Shown here in pieces: positions 37,859 through 47,531 of a stretch of 64,000 nt of DNA. Both the position numbers and the translations under genes were made by a program. The notes beneath the pieces were generated by a model. That model did not search any database. It had not been told where the DNA came from and was given only the letters and a program-made list of their open reading frames with translations. The DNA is from Thiotrichaceae bacterium (GTDB lineage Bacteria > Pseudomonadota > Gammaproteobacteria > Thiotrichales > Thiotrichaceae): assembly GCA_026989335.1 (NCBI GenBank), contig JALSJN010000007.1:47497-111496 (forward strand). The letters are read 5' to 3'. How positions within the stretch are numbered: position 1 is the stretch's first letter; each line of letters starts with the position of its first letter.

Positions 37859-37935
37859 AGGCGCGTAACTCAGTTGGTTAGAGTGCCACCATGACATGGT
37901 GGAAGTCCTCGGTTCGAGTCCGAGCGTGCCTACCA
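37859..37935 (+). tRNA. tRNA-Val (anticodon GAC)
   Basis: 77 bases with encoded CCA. Acceptor stem AGGCGCG pairs with CGTGCCT (one G-T pair). The anticodon stem CCACC/GGTGG encloses ATGACAT, anticodon GAC. The T arm contains GTTCGAGTC. It decodes GUC and GUU valine codons. Confidence 0.96.
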
Positions 37936-37984
37936 TTTTTTACAACCACACGTTGTTTTTAGAAAGCTACACTTATACTTGAAA

Positions 37985-38035
37985 ACAGCCATTAAGGCTG
38001 TATAAATCAAGTGGTCTTTAGTATGGATCACCACT
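37985..38035 (+). promoter_or_regulatory. Two hairpins in the thrS leader
   Basis: Hairpin 1 is ACAGCC-ATTAA-GGCTGT (37985-38001). Hairpin 2 is AGTGGT/ACCACT with a 14-base loop (38010-38035), ending 3 bases before the AAGGG ribosome site of thrS. E. coli thrS is autorepressed by ThrRS binding tRNA-like leader stems; the arrangement here could do the same, but I cannot show it. Confidence 0.45.
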
Positions 38036-38049
38036 GAAAAGGGATTACA

Positions 38050-39969
38050 ATGCCAACTATTACTCTGCCTGACGGCTCTCAACGATCATTCGATCAATCT
38101 GTTTCTATCCTTGATGTTGCCAATGATATTGGTCCGGGTCTTGCTAAGGCAACGCTGGCGGGCACGATTGACGGTAAACAATACGATGCTTCTCATTTGA
38201 TTGAGGATGATATTGAGCTCAGTATTATCACGACTAATAGCCCTGAGGGCGTTGAGATTATTCGTCATTCTTCGGCGCATTTAATGGCGCAAGCGGTTAA
38301 GCAGTTATTCCCTGAGGCACAGGTGACGATTGGCCCGGTGATTGAAGACGGCTTCTTTTACGACTTTGCTTATGAGCGCGCGTTTACGCCTGAAGATGTT
38401 GAGGCGATTGAAAAGCGTATGCACGAAATTATCAAACAGGATATTCCTCTGGAACGTAGCGTAATGTCTCGTGATGATGCGGTTACGTTTTTTAAAAATA
38501 TGGGCGAAGCCTACAAGGCTGAAATTATTGAAAGCATTCCTTCTGATGAGGATTTGTCTTTGTACAAACAAGGCGAGTTTATTGATCTTTGTCGCGGCCC
38601 TCATGTACCGAGCACGGGTAAGATTCCTGCAGTTAAGCTGACTAAACTAGCGGGTGCTTACTGGCGTGGCGATTCAAATAACGAAATGCTACAACGTATC
38701 TACGGTACGGCATGGGAAAATAAAAAAGCACTGAAAGCGTATATCCGTCGTATTGAAGAAGCGGAAAAACGTGATCACCGTAAAATTGCGCGTAAGTTAG
38801 ATTTATTTCATATTCAGGATGAAGCACCCGGCCAAATATTTTGGCACGATAAAGGCTGGACGATTTACCAGACAATTGAGCAATACATGCGTGAGCAACA
38901 ACGTTTGCGTAATTATAAAGAGATTAACACGCCAGAACTGGTTGATTTCTCCTTATGGGAGCGCTCTGGTCACGCGGCTAAATATTCTGAAGATATGTTT
39001 TCGCTCGAATCCGACGGTCGCCAGTTTGCGCTAAAGCCAATGAATTGTCCTTGTCACGTACAAGTGTTTAACCAAGGTTTAAAAAGCTACCGTGATTTAC
39101 CGCTACGCATCGCTGAGTTTGGTTCATGTCACAGAAACGAAATGTCGGGCGCGTTACATGGCTTAATGCGGGTGCGTGGTTTTGTGCAAGATGATGGGCA
39201 TATTTTTTGTACTGAAGATCAAATCCAATCAGAAGTGGCTGATTTTATCGATTTCTTGCATGCAGTTTATAAAGACTTTGGTTTTGATGATGTGATTTAT
39301 CGTTTATCAACGCGGCCAGAAAATAGAGTGGGTAAAGAAGAGGATTGGGATAAAGCAGAAAAAGCCTTGGCTGATGCCTTGGATGCGCAGAAATTAGAGT
39401 GGGAAGAGCTACCGGGTGAGGGTGCTTTTTATGGGCCAAAGATTGAGTTTTCGTTTAAAGACTGTATCGGTCGTGTTTGGCAATTAGGCACAATTCAGGT
39501 CGATTTCTCCATGCCTGAGCGGCTTGATGCGGAGTATGTCGCGGAGGATGGATCGCGTAAAACACCGGTGATGTTGCATCGTGCAATTTTAGGTTCATTT
39601 GAGCGATTTATCGGAATTTTGATTGAGCATCATGAGGGTCGGTTCCCGCTTTGGTTATCCCCCGAGCAAGCCGTTATTATGAATATAACGGATAAACAGT
39701 CTGATTTTGTCAAAAATGTGGAAGAAAGACTGAAAAAAAGCGGTATTCGCGTCGTATCGGACTTGCGTAATGAGAAGATAGGTTTTAAAATCCGCGAGCA
39801 TACTTTGCAGCGTATTCCCTATTTATTGGTCGTAGGTGATCGTGAAGTTGAAAATGACTCCGTTGCAGTACGCACTCGCGAAGGTGAAGACCTTGGCACG
39901 CTAATGGTTGATGCGTTAATTGAACGTATCAATTATGAAGTGCATACGCGCACTGGTACAATAAGTTAG
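38050..39969 (+). CDS. thrS: Threonyl-tRNA synthetase
   Basis: A class II synthetase of 639 residues, the normal length. Domains in order: TGS (1-60, starting [14 protein letters not shown]), the SAD editing domain ([16 protein letters not shown], and [11 protein letters not shown] with its metal site), the catalytic core with [10 protein letters not shown] (zinc cysteine), [18 protein letters not shown] and [21 protein letters not shown], and an anticodon domain at the end. It heads the conserved thrS-infC-rpmI-rplT-pheST-ihfA block. Two leader hairpins precede it. Confidence 0.97.
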   Translation: MPTITLPDGSQRSFDQSVSILDVANDIGPGLAKATLAGTIDGKQYDASHLIEDDIELSIITTNSPEGVEIIRHSSAHLMAQAVKQLFPEAQVTIGPVIEDGFFYDFAYERAFTPEDVEAIEKRMHEIIKQDIPLERSVMSRDDAVTFFKNMGEAYKAEIIESIPSDEDLSLYKQGEFIDLCRGPHVPSTGKIPAVKLTKLAGAYWRGDSNNEMLQRIYGTAWENKKALKAYIRRIEEAEKRDHRKIARKLDLFHIQDEAPGQIFWHDKGWTIYQTIEQYMREQQRLRNYKEINTPELVDFSLWERSGHAAKYSEDMFSLESDGRQFALKPMNCPCHVQVFNQGLKSYRDLPLRIAEFGSCHRNEMSGALHGLMRVRGFVQDDGHIFCTEDQIQSEVADFIDFLHAVYKDFGFDDVIYRLSTRPENRVGKEEDWDKAEKALADALDAQKLEWEELPGEGAFYGPKIEFSFKDCIGRVWQLGTIQVDFSMPERLDAEYVAEDGSRKTPVMLHRAILGSFERFIGILIEHHEGRFPLWLSPEQAVIMNITDKQSDFVKNVEERLKKSGIRVVSDLRNEKIGFKIREHTLQRIPYLLVVGDREVENDSVAVRTREGEDLGTLMVDALIERINYEVHTRTGTIS

Positions 39970-40035
39970 GTGTTAGAGCTGAAACGTTGTATCGAATGAT
40001 GTATCGCAGTAAATTTAATAATAGAGGATTTAAAT

Positions 40036-40614
40036 ATCGCTAAACCAAAGAAAAACCGGATTAATGAACAAATAACCGTAACCGAGGTTAGACTCATTGA
40101 TAAGGATGGCGAAAATGTTGGTGTAAAATCAATGGATGAAGCCATGAGTATGGCTTCAGAAGATTCCTTGGACTTGGTAGAAATAGTACCGAATGCCCAG
40201 CCACCTGTTTGTCGCATCATGGATTACGGTAAGTTTAAGTTCTCACAAAGCAAGCAAAAAGGCGCGAATAAAAAGAAGCAAAAGAAAACACAGGTCAAAG
40301 AAATTAAAATGCGACCGGGTACCGATATTGGCGATTACAATATCAAACTGAACAAATTAATTCAGTTCTTAGAAAATGGCGATAAGACCAAAGTCACGAT
40401 TCGTTTTAGAGGTCGTGAAATGGCGCACAGGGAATTAGGCATGGAAATGCTTAAACGTGTGGAAAAAGACTTATTAGAATACGGTTTGGTGGAGCAATTT
40501 CCTAAAATGGAAGGCCGCCAAATGATTATGGTGCTAGGTCCCGTTAAGCGAGAGAAGGGCGTTGCAGCACCGGTTAAGAAAGAAGAAGATGAGTCTGAGG
40601 AAAAAGCAGACTAG
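40036..40614 (+). CDS. infC: Translation initiation factor IF-3, AUC start
   Basis: IF-3 checks the start codon and keeps ribosomal subunits apart. The conserved N-terminus [20 protein letters not shown] lies upstream of the first in-frame ATG (40132), so that ATG cannot be the start. The frame is open back to ATC at 40036, 8 bases after an AGAGG ribosome site. A non-AUG start is a known IF-3 trait that allows autorepression (E. coli uses AUU). This gives 192 residues. Later signatures: [35 protein letters not shown] and [13 protein letters not shown]. Confidence 0.92.
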   Translation: MAKPKKNRINEQITVTEVRLIDKDGENVGVKSMDEAMSMASEDSLDLVEIVPNAQPPVCRIMDYGKFKFSQSKQKGANKKKQKKTQVKEIKMRPGTDIGDYNIKLNKLIQFLENGDKTKVTIRFRGREMAHRELGMEMLKRVEKDLLEYGLVEQFPKMEGRQMIMVLGPVKREKGVAAPVKKEEDESEEKAD

Positions 40615-40682
40615 GATTTAAAGTATTTTAGCGCAGTAAGATTAACTGTGTTAGCATGCATGCCCTTTTATAAAACTTGAAT

Positions 40683-40762
40683 ATAACTCAGAGACGTCGC
40701 CAAAAAGACGGCGACATAATTGAGTTATCCCTTTTAAGAAACTGAAAGGGTAAGCTCACTAA
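40683..40762 (+). promoter_or_regulatory. Structured leader of rpmI-rplT with two competing hairpins
   Basis: Stem A pairs ATAACTCA (40683-40690) with TGAGTTAT (40721-40728) and encloses a perfect GTCGCC/GGCGAC hairpin (40696-40715). Stem B pairs GAGTTATCCCTTT with AAAGGGTAAGCTC (40722-40759), imperfectly. Both use GAGTTAT, so they exclude each other. The L35/L20 operon of E. coli is repressed by L20 binding a leader structure in the same place; this may be the local version, though part of it is a dispersed repeat. Confidence 0.5.
40724..40762 (+). repeat. AAAGGGTAAGCTC repeat, copy 3
   Basis: A 39-base unit, GTTATCC-CTTTTAAGAAACTG-AAAGGGTAAGCTC-ACTAA, matching the two units at 58212 and 58279. 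The match to the 58279 unit extends on both sides (TAAT.GAG upstream, A.TTC downstream), about 50 bases in all. It lies in the infC-rpmI gap. Confidence 0.75.
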
Positions 40763-40786
40763 ATTTCATTAAGGAGAGGCACTCTT

Positions 40787-40819
40787 GTGAAATGTTTGAT
40801 AACCCATCATCGAAGCTAA
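40787..40819 (+). CDS. Possible 10-codon leader ORF before rpmI
   Basis: GTG at 40787 follows a near-perfect ribosome site AAGGAGAGG with 7-base spacing. It opens the frame M-K-C-L-I-T-H-H-R-S ending at TAA 40817-40819, 28 bases before rpmI. The ribosome site is stronger than that of rpmI itself. It may be a leader peptide coupled to rpmI or an accident of a conserved leader. No attenuator-type codon run is seen. Confidence 0.4.
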   Translation: MKCLITHHRS

Positions 40820-40847
40820 ACTAAGATGATATAAATGGAGAAAAAAG

Positions 40848-41045
40848 ATGCCTAAGATGAAAACTAACCGCGGTGCTGCAAAGCGTTTCCGCAAGCGTGC
40901 TAATGGCACGTTCAAGTGTAAGCAGTCACATCTGCGCCACATCCTCACCAAGAAAAGCAGTAAACGTAAGCGTCACCTACGCGCTGGCGATGTTGTCGAG
41001 AAAGTCGATACGCCAATGGTTCGTAGAATGTTACCGTACGTTTAA
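40848..41045 (+). CDS. rpmI: 50S ribosomal protein L35
   Basis: 65 residues, the usual size, starting [20 protein letters not shown] and with the basic core [12 protein letters not shown]. Large-subunit protein. It stands between infC and rplT as in most bacteria. Its own ribosome site (TGGAGAAAAA) is moderate. Confidence 0.98.
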   Translation: MPKMKTNRGAAKRFRKRANGTFKCKQSHLRHILTKKSSKRKRHLRAGDVVEKVDTPMVRRMLPYV

Positions 41046-41097
41046 GCATTAACACTGCATATATTACTGCAAATAAAAGAATAGAGGATTACAGAAA

Positions 41098-41451
41098 ATG
41101 GCTAGAGTAAAACGTGGTGTTACAGCCCGTGCAAAGCACAAAAAAGTATTAAAGAAAGCGAAAGGTTATTACGGTGCGCGTAGCAGAGTCTATCGCGTAG
41201 CAACACAGGCTGTTACAAAAGCAGGTCAGTATGCTTACCGTGACCGCCGTGTTAAAAAGCGTCAGTTCCGTCGTTTATGGATTGTGCGTATCAACGCAGC
41301 AGCGCGCATGTTTGATATGTCGTACAGTCGCTTCATGGATGGCTTAAATAAAGCAGGTATTGAAGTAGATCGTAAAATGCTAGCAGATCTAGCAGTACAT
41401 GATATTGATGCATTTGGACAGTTAGCAGAAAAGGCAAAAGCCGCTCTCTAA
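41098..41451 (+). CDS. rplT: 50S ribosomal protein L20
   Basis: 117 residues, starting [29 protein letters not shown] and with the conserved [14 protein letters not shown]. It is needed early in 50S assembly and in E. coli represses its own operon through the leader upstream of rpmI. An AGAGGA ribosome site precedes the ATG. It is followed by a terminator before pheS. Confidence 0.98.
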   Translation: MARVKRGVTARAKHKKVLKKAKGYYGARSRVYRVATQAVTKAGQYAYRDRRVKKRQFRRLWIVRINAAARMFDMSYSRFMDGLNKAGIEVDRKMLADLAVHDIDAFGQLAEKAKAAL

Positions 41452-41509
41452 TCGGAATTACTGTTCAACCCTAACGTATCTAGTTAGGTAATAAAAGATG
41501 TAAAAACGA

Positions 41510-41546
41510 AGCGAGGAAAGGCTATTTGCCTTCCCTCGCTTTTTTA
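41510..41546 (+). terminator. Terminator between rplT and pheS
   Basis: Stem AGCGAGGAAAGGC / GCCTTCCCTCGCT (13 pairs, one mismatch) with a TATTT loop and a following T-run. A smaller hairpin CCTAAC/GTTAGG precedes it at 41469-41488. In E. coli this gap holds the pheM attenuator; no phenylalanine-rich leader ORF is visible here. Confidence 0.85.
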
Positions 41547-41577
41547 TTGCCATATGACTCAGCAGAAAGAGTCATAG

Positions 41578-42624
<1,047 letters not shown>

Positions 42625-42660
42625 TCAGAGATTCGATAAGGGTCGGGGTAGGAAATAATA

Positions 42661-45078
42661 ATGAAAGTCAGCGAAAAGTGGTTACGTGAGTGGGTAAACC
42701 TAGACGGTAAAACCAGCGAAGAAATAGAGCATCAATTAATTATGTCTGGCACTGAGCTCGATGGCGTAGATTCTGTCGCATCGGCATTTACCCATGTGGT
42801 AACAGGGCAAATTAAGTCACTTGAGCAACACCTCGATGCAGATCGTTTAACCGTTTGTCAAGTCGATGTAGGGGCGGATGAATTAATACAAATCGTCACT
42901 AATGCAAGCGTTGCACAAGATCAGAAAGTCCCGGTGGCAATGATTGGCGCTAACTTACCTGATGAACAAGGCAAGCCCTTCAAAATTAAAAAGAGCAAGC
43001 TACGTGGCGAGTCATCACAAGGCATGTTTTGCGGTGCGGAAACATTAGGCTTGAGTGGTGCTATTGCAGAAAAGTCTGGTGAAGGCTTATTAATTATTCC
43101 AGATGATGCGCCATTAGGTACTGATTTACGTGAGATTTATGATTTCAGTGATGTTGTGCTTGATTTAGATTCAACCCCGAATCGTGCTGATTTATTATCT
43201 GTGTCAGGTATTGCGCGTGAGCTCGGCGTGATTATGCAAACAGCTGTAACGCTATGGCCGATTGAAAAAACTGAAGTTACTCATGATACAAACTTCCCTG
43301 TAAAAATTAGCTGTGATGATTTATGTCAACGCTATGTCGGTCGCATAATCCAAAATGTAAACACACAGGCACAAACCCCTGATTGGATGGTCGATAAGCT
43401 GGCTTGTTCTGATATTCGTAGCCTTGGCCCCGTGGTAGATGTAACTAACTTTGTGATGCTTGAATTAGGTCAGCCAATGCATGGTTTTGACTTTGATAAG
43501 CTTGTTGGCGGTATTGAGGTTAGAAATGCACAAGAAGGCGAAAAGCTTACGTTGCTGGATGGTAAAGAAGCAACTTTACGAAGTGATACGATGGTCATTG
43601 CCGATCAAAATAAGGCGCTCGCTTTAGCCGGAATTATGGGCGGTGAAGCTAGTTCCGTTGGTGATTCTACAAAAAACATTTATTTGGAAAGTGCGTTCTT
43701 TGTGCCCAATAAAATCATGGGTAAAGCACGTACTTATGGGTTGCATACTGACTCATCACACCGTTTTGAGCGAGGTGTGTCACCTGACTTGCAAGTAAAA
43801 GCATTGGAGCGTGCTACGCACTTGATTTTGAGTATTTGTGGTGGGAGTGCGGGACCGATTACCGATGTGATCTCTAATGAGGCGTTACAAACCCAATCAA
43901 CGATTAATTTTAAACGCAGCCAAATTAAGCGTCATTTAGGCATTGAAGTAGATGATGCGCGCGTAGTTGATATTCTTGAACGGCTAGAATGTAAGCTTGA
44001 GGCTGATTTTGTTGATAAAGGTAATGAAGGGTGGAAAGTGTCGCCACCGATATTTAGATTTGATTTAGCGACACCAGAAGATCTGGTTGAGGAAATAGCA
44101 CGCATATACGGCTACGATAATATTCCTGCCGTGTTGCGTCCTATGAAGCCCTTAATTGCATTGCCATCAGAAGAGCAGGTCAGGGAGTCAACACTACAAA
44201 ATATTTTGGTAGAACGTGGCTATCAAGAAGCGATTACCTATAGTTTTGTACCATCAGAAATTGAAGGCTTGCTTGCGCCAGACCAACAACAGATTAAACT
44301 ATCAAACCCCATTTCAGAAGAGCTATCTATTATGCGTAGCACCTTATGGTCGGGTTTAATCCCTGCATTGGATAAAAATGTAAAACGCCAACAGTCGCGA
44401 GTTCGTTTGTTTGAAAGCGGCCTTACGTTTGTAAAATCAGATTCTGGTTTGCCAGAGCAGCGTAAGAAAATGGCAGCTGTGATTACGGGTGCATTACATT
44501 CAGAGCAGTGGAGCAAGCCTTCTCGTGATGTAGATTTTTATGATTTAAAAGGCGATGTTGAAGCGATACTCGCTGAGGCTAGCGCTCAACAATTTAGCTT
44601 TGAAAAAGTAGACCACTTGGCGCTTCACCCAGGGCAATCTGCCGCGATCATTTGCAATGGAAAGCAAGTGGGAATCTTGGGTGCATTACATCCTAACCTT
44701 GAGAAAAAACTCAGCCTTGATCAAACAGTTTTTGTATTTGAAATAGATTTAGATTTAATTTCAAAAAAGAAGTTACCCGCCTATGTTGGTCTATCGCCAT
44801 ATCCCTCGGTACGTAGAGATCTTGCACTGCTTGTTAATCAAGAAATAAGCTACGCACAAATTGATAAGGTATTGAAAAATAGCCAAATAGACGCACTGCT
44901 CGAAAACTTTGTTTTTGATGTCTACGAAGGAGAAAATGTCGAATCAGGTCAAAAAAGTCTAGCATTGGGCTTGATTTTTCAAGACTTTTCGCGCACTCTA
45001 GAAGAGCAAGAAATAAGCACTTCTATAGAGAAGATTGTTAGTGCTTTAAAGCAAGAAGTTGGTGCTGTTTTAAGGTGA
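42661..45078 (+). CDS. pheT: Phenylalanyl-tRNA synthetase beta subunit
   Basis: 805 residues, standard length. N-terminal tRNA-binding EMAP-like domain (HLDADRLTVCQVDVG, KIKKSKLRGESSQGMFCGAETLGLS), the B3/B4 editing region, B5 (DLVEEIARIYGYDNIP) and the C-terminal anticodon-binding FDX domain (YVGLSPYPSVRRDLALLV). It starts 36 bases after pheS and precedes ihfA in the usual order. Confidence 0.97.
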   Translation: MKVSEKWLREWVNLDGKTSEEIEHQLIMSGTELDGVDSVASAFTHVVTGQIKSLEQHLDADRLTVCQVDVGADELIQIVTNASVAQDQKVPVAMIGANLPDEQGKPFKIKKSKLRGESSQGMFCGAETLGLSGAIAEKSGEGLLIIPDDAPLGTDLREIYDFSDVVLDLDSTPNRADLLSVSGIARELGVIMQTAVTLWPIEKTEVTHDTNFPVKISCDDLCQRYVGRIIQNVNTQAQTPDWMVDKLACSDIRSLGPVVDVTNFVMLELGQPMHGFDFDKLVGGIEVRNAQEGEKLTLLDGKEATLRSDTMVIADQNKALALAGIMGGEASSVGDSTKNIYLESAFFVPNKIMGKARTYGLHTDSSHRFERGVSPDLQVKALERATHLILSICGGSAGPITDVISNEALQTQSTINFKRSQIKRHLGIEVDDARVVDILERLECKLEADFVDKGNEGWKVSPPIFRFDLATPEDLVEEIARIYGYDNIPAVLRPMKPLIALPSEEQVRESTLQNILVERGYQEAITYSFVPSEIEGLLAPDQQQIKLSNPISEELSIMRSTLWSGLIPALDKNVKRQQSRVRLFESGLTFVKSDSGLPEQRKKMAAVITGALHSEQWSKPSRDVDFYDLKGDVEAILAEASAQQFSFEKVDHLALHPGQSAAIICNGKQVGILGALHPNLEKKLSLDQTVFVFEIDLDLISKKKLPAYVGLSPYPSVRRDLALLVNQEISYAQIDKVLKNSQIDALLENFVFDVYEGENVESGQKSLALGLIFQDFSRTLEEQEISTSIEKIVSALKQEVGAVLR

Positions 45079-45176
45079 GTTTTAACAGTAATACTAAACA
45101 TTAATCAGCCCCCATTTTTATTGATTAACGTCTTAGTCGGCAAACCCGGAATTAGCTGAAAAAGGAGAGTCACTCG

Positions 45177-45473
45177 ATGACACTAACCAAGGCAGGCATG
45201 GTCGAGCATCTGTTTGATGAACTCGGTTTAAATAAGCGTGAAGCAAAAGAACTCGTGGAAATGTTTTTTGAGGAAATCCGTACAGCTTTGGAAGAAGGTC
45301 AGAATATTAAGCTTTCTGGTTTTGGTAACTTTATGTTACGCGATAAAGCAGCACGCCCCGGAAGAAACCCAAAATCGGGTGAAACAATTCCTGTTAGCGC
45401 GCGTCGAGTCGTTACATTTCGACCTGGTCAAAAACTTAAACAGAGAGTAGAAAAATATGCTGGAACTGTCTAA
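45177..45473 (+). CDS. ihfA: Integration host factor alpha subunit
   Basis: A 98-residue DNA-bending protein of the HU/IHF family: [28 protein letters not shown] at the start, [22 protein letters not shown] (the DNA-intercalating arm with the proline) and [14 protein letters not shown] at the end. Position after pheT identifies it as the alpha chain. A strong AAGGAGAG site lies before the ATG. Its end overlaps merR by 17 bases. Confidence 0.97.
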   Translation: MTLTKAGMVEHLFDELGLNKREAKELVEMFFEEIRTALEEGQNIKLSGFGNFMLRDKAARPGRNPKSGETIPVSARRVVTFRPGQKLKQRVEKYAGTV

Positions 45474-45816
45474 CAATAAAGAACTGCCGGCAATACCGAG
45501 TAAGCGTTATTTTACTATCGGTGAGGTGAGCGATCTTTGTGGTGTAAAGGCGCATGTATTGCGTTACTGGGAGCAAGAGTTTCCTAATTTAAAGCCTATG
45601 AAACGTCGTGGAAACCGTCGTTACTACCAACGCCAAGACGTTGTTTTAATTCGCCAAATCCGTAGTTTATTACATGAACAGGGCTATACGATTAATGGTG
45701 CTCGTCAAAAACTTTCAGGTGAAGAGGCGGTTGTGGATAGTACTCAAGCGAATCAACTATCACGCCAACTTATTACTGAACTTGAAGAACTTCTTAAAAT
45801 TCTGAAAGGAAAATAA
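45457..45816 (+). CDS. MerR-family transcriptional regulator
   Basis: 119 residues with an N-terminal MerR winged helix ([23 protein letters not shown], then [19 protein letters not shown]) and a short coiled-coil tail. It is the conserved MerR-like gene that follows ihfA in many gammaproteobacteria; targets are unknown. There is no C-terminal metal- or drug-binding domain. It overlaps ihfA, so the two are translated together. An intact palindromic element starts 30 bases after it. Confidence 0.9.
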   Translation: MLELSNNKELPAIPSKRYFTIGEVSDLCGVKAHVLRYWEQEFPNLKPMKRRGNRRYYQRQDVVLIRQIRSLLHEQGYTINGARQKLSGEEAVVDSTQANQLSRQLITELEELLKILKGK

Positions 45817-45846
45817 ACTTTGCACAAGATTGTGTGAAAATAGATT

Positions 45847-46005
45847 GAGACCTTTGCACGACTCGGTGGCGAAAGAAAAATCGGGTGAAATTTCATTGAT
45901 TGAGGCGGAAAATGAAGCTAATAACGAGTTATTAGCAAGTTTTTCAACGAAAATCAGTGGAATTTCAGCCATTTTTACTCGTCATCCGGGTCGTGAAAAG
46001 GTCTC
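45847..46005. repeat. 159-bp palindromic MITE-like element, intact copy A
   Basis: Bounded by GAGACCTTTGCACGACTCGG and its imperfect complement (CCGGGTCGTGAAAAGGTCTC). The two arms are complementary for much of their length and meet at GCTAATAACGAGTTATTAGC, so the whole unit can fold as one long hairpin. AGATT flanks it on both sides (45842-45846, 46006-46010), a likely 5-bp target duplication. It is inverted relative to copy B at 49514 and about 91% identical by hand count (14 differences, no gaps). No transposase is encoded. Confidence 0.88.
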
Positions 46006-46013
46006 AGATTATC

Positions 46014-46044
46014 AAAAAAAAGCGTCATTGCGGCGCTTTTTTTT
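46014..46044. terminator. Bidirectional terminator, merR / DUF1853
   Basis: Perfect 11-bp stem: eight A then GCG, loop TCATTGCGG, then CGC and eight T. It stands between the convergent merR unit and the DUF1853 gene and includes the last codons of the latter. Confidence 0.88.
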
Positions 46045-46924
46045 GTGCTTGGTAATCAGGGAATTCGAAAGACTCGGGTAAGATAAAAATACGTTCATCT
46101 TCCTCGTTATTATCATTAATAGAAATGCAGCACTGCGCTCGGTCGAGCTTTTGTAACGGCGTTAAGGATACTTTATCTTTTAACTCTGCTGCTTGTAAGC
46201 TAGATAACCACTCATGTTTTATTAAAGGGTAGAGTAGCTGTTTATTTTTTAATTTATTTTGATTTGAGTTGTTTTGTTTTAGCCAAAATCCTTTAAGGTG
46301 GTTTTGGGTAGCACTATTGGGCGGAGTATCTGGAGTTTTAGTATCAAAAGGGTAAAATAAGCGGCCCTTAACGAGGCAATATCGTTGGTCAATTTTATAT
46401 TTAATGAGTGTTGGATATTTACGGATTAATTGAGTTTGATGCTCAATCAAGTGCTGTTGTTTTTTGCCGAGTTGATCGTTGGTATTTGTTCCAAACCAAC
46501 GAAAGTCATTTTCAAAAGGCGTTGTGCCTAAGTAAAATTTCACGGCTACTTCGAGATGAATAATCTCTTTAGTCGCACTATTTTGAATAATAAAGTCAAC
46601 TTCCCCTAAGGTCTGTTTGTTTTCAATCAACTGGATATTGTGCGCTAATGGTACATAGTTTGGTGATATTTTTAGCCAAAAGTTTATAAATGATTCAAAA
46701 CGATAACCCAGCCTTTTTGATTTAAGTTGTTCGATCTGTAAGATAAGGGGCTGTGGGTCTGTATCAAGTTTTATCAAAGCCGACAGGCAGTCAGCGTATT
46801 CTTTTAAACAAAATGAATGGTCTAACCACAGAGTGTTGTTTTTTATTCCTGATAATAGTGGCGGGCTGGCAATCACCCAAGCTAAATCTCTTACGATACG
46901 ATGTTTAAATTGATTAGGCTGCAT
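46025..46924 (-). CDS. DUF1853 family protein
   Basis: A 299-residue cytoplasmic protein of the DUF1853 family, found in many gammaproteobacteria. Visible family features are RDLAWVIASPPLLSG at the start, GYRFESFINFWL, GEVDFIIQNS and LEVAVKFYLG. The EVDFI..LEVAVKF pattern, an acidic residue followed by E-x-K-like, recalls restriction-endonuclease-like folds, but I make no functional claim. It lies 6 bases downstream of the DUF938 gene in a - strand operon of three. Confidence 0.8.
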   Translation of the reverse strand: MQPNQFKHRIVRDLAWVIASPPLLSGIKNNTLWLDHSFCLKEYADCLSALIKLDTDPQPLILQIEQLKSKRLGYRFESFINFWLKISPNYVPLAHNIQLIENKQTLGEVDFIIQNSATKEIIHLEVAVKFYLGTTPFENDFRWFGTNTNDQLGKKQQHLIEHQTQLIRKYPTLIKYKIDQRYCLVKGRLFYPFDTKTPDTPPNSATQNHLKGFWLKQNNSNQNKLKNKQLLYPLIKHEWLSSLQAAELKDKVSLTPLQKLDRAQCCISINDNNEEDERIFILPESFEFPDYQAQKKAPQ

Positions 46925-46930
46925 GGATAA

Positions 46931-47530
46931 TTATATTTTCTGCCAACACAAAATTCGGTTATTGGCAGGCATTGGATAATCATTTAAAAGCTTTAAACCT
47001 TGTTGTTCAGCTAGCTCATTAACGGCTTCAAAGTCACGGATTGCACTTTGCGGGTTTTGTTGTTTTAACCATTGATCAAACTGCTGATTACTGTCACTGG
47101 TATATTTTCCTGCGTAGTTGAAAGGGCCATAGAGAATAAATAAGCCGTTCTGGTGTAATAACTTGGGCGCACTTTCTATAAAGTCGATAACATTCTGCCA
47201 TGACATTATGTGCACGGCATTGGCTGAAAAAATCACATCAAAGTGGTGCTCTGGCCACTGATTATTACTAACATCAAGCGGGATGGGTGGTGGTGTGTTA
47301 TCTAAGCTCGCATCATTTAACCAGAGGTTGATGCCTTTATGGTAGCCGATTTGATCGCTGCTTTGCCAGATAAGGTGTGGCATTTTTTGTGCGAAATAAA
47401 CTGCATGTTGGCCGGTGCCACTGCCAATTTCTAAGACGTTTGTTTTATTTTCGAGTAACGGTTGGATTACGTTAAATATGGGCTCACGGTTTTGATCACA
47501 TGAAGCCGAATAGGGTTTTTGTGTTTGCAT
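46931..47530 (-). CDS. DUF938 SAM-dependent methyltransferase
   Basis: 199 residues from ATG at 47530 (MQTQKPYSASCDQNREPIF). A longer frame upstream would overlap the neighbour and has no family match. The SAM-binding motif is VLEIGSGTGQHAVYFAQ, with WQSSDQ at motif II and IFSANAVHIMSW at motif IV. LFILYGPFNYAGKYTSDSN is the DUF938 signature. The substrate is unknown. It starts 1 base after the stop of the FemAB-like gene. Confidence 0.85.
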   Translation of the reverse strand: MQTQKPYSASCDQNREPIFNVIQPLLENKTNVLEIGSGTGQHAVYFAQKMPHLIWQSSDQIGYHKGINLWLNDASLDNTPPPIPLDVSNNQWPEHHFDVIFSANAVHIMSWQNVIDFIESAPKLLHQNGLFILYGPFNYAGKYTSDSNQQFDQWLKQQNPQSAIRDFEAVNELAEQQGLKLLNDYPMPANNRILCWQKI

Positions 47531-47531
47531 T

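Noticed and set aside
40132..40614. infC starting at the first ATG
   Set aside because: This would remove the conserved N-terminus; the upstream AUC with a ribosome site is better.
45830..46005. Open reading frame of about 53 codons through palindromic copy A, also open through copy B
   Set aside because: The frame lies wholly inside the repeat. The differences between copies change the peptide about as often as chance would, and the hairpin structure explains the sequence.
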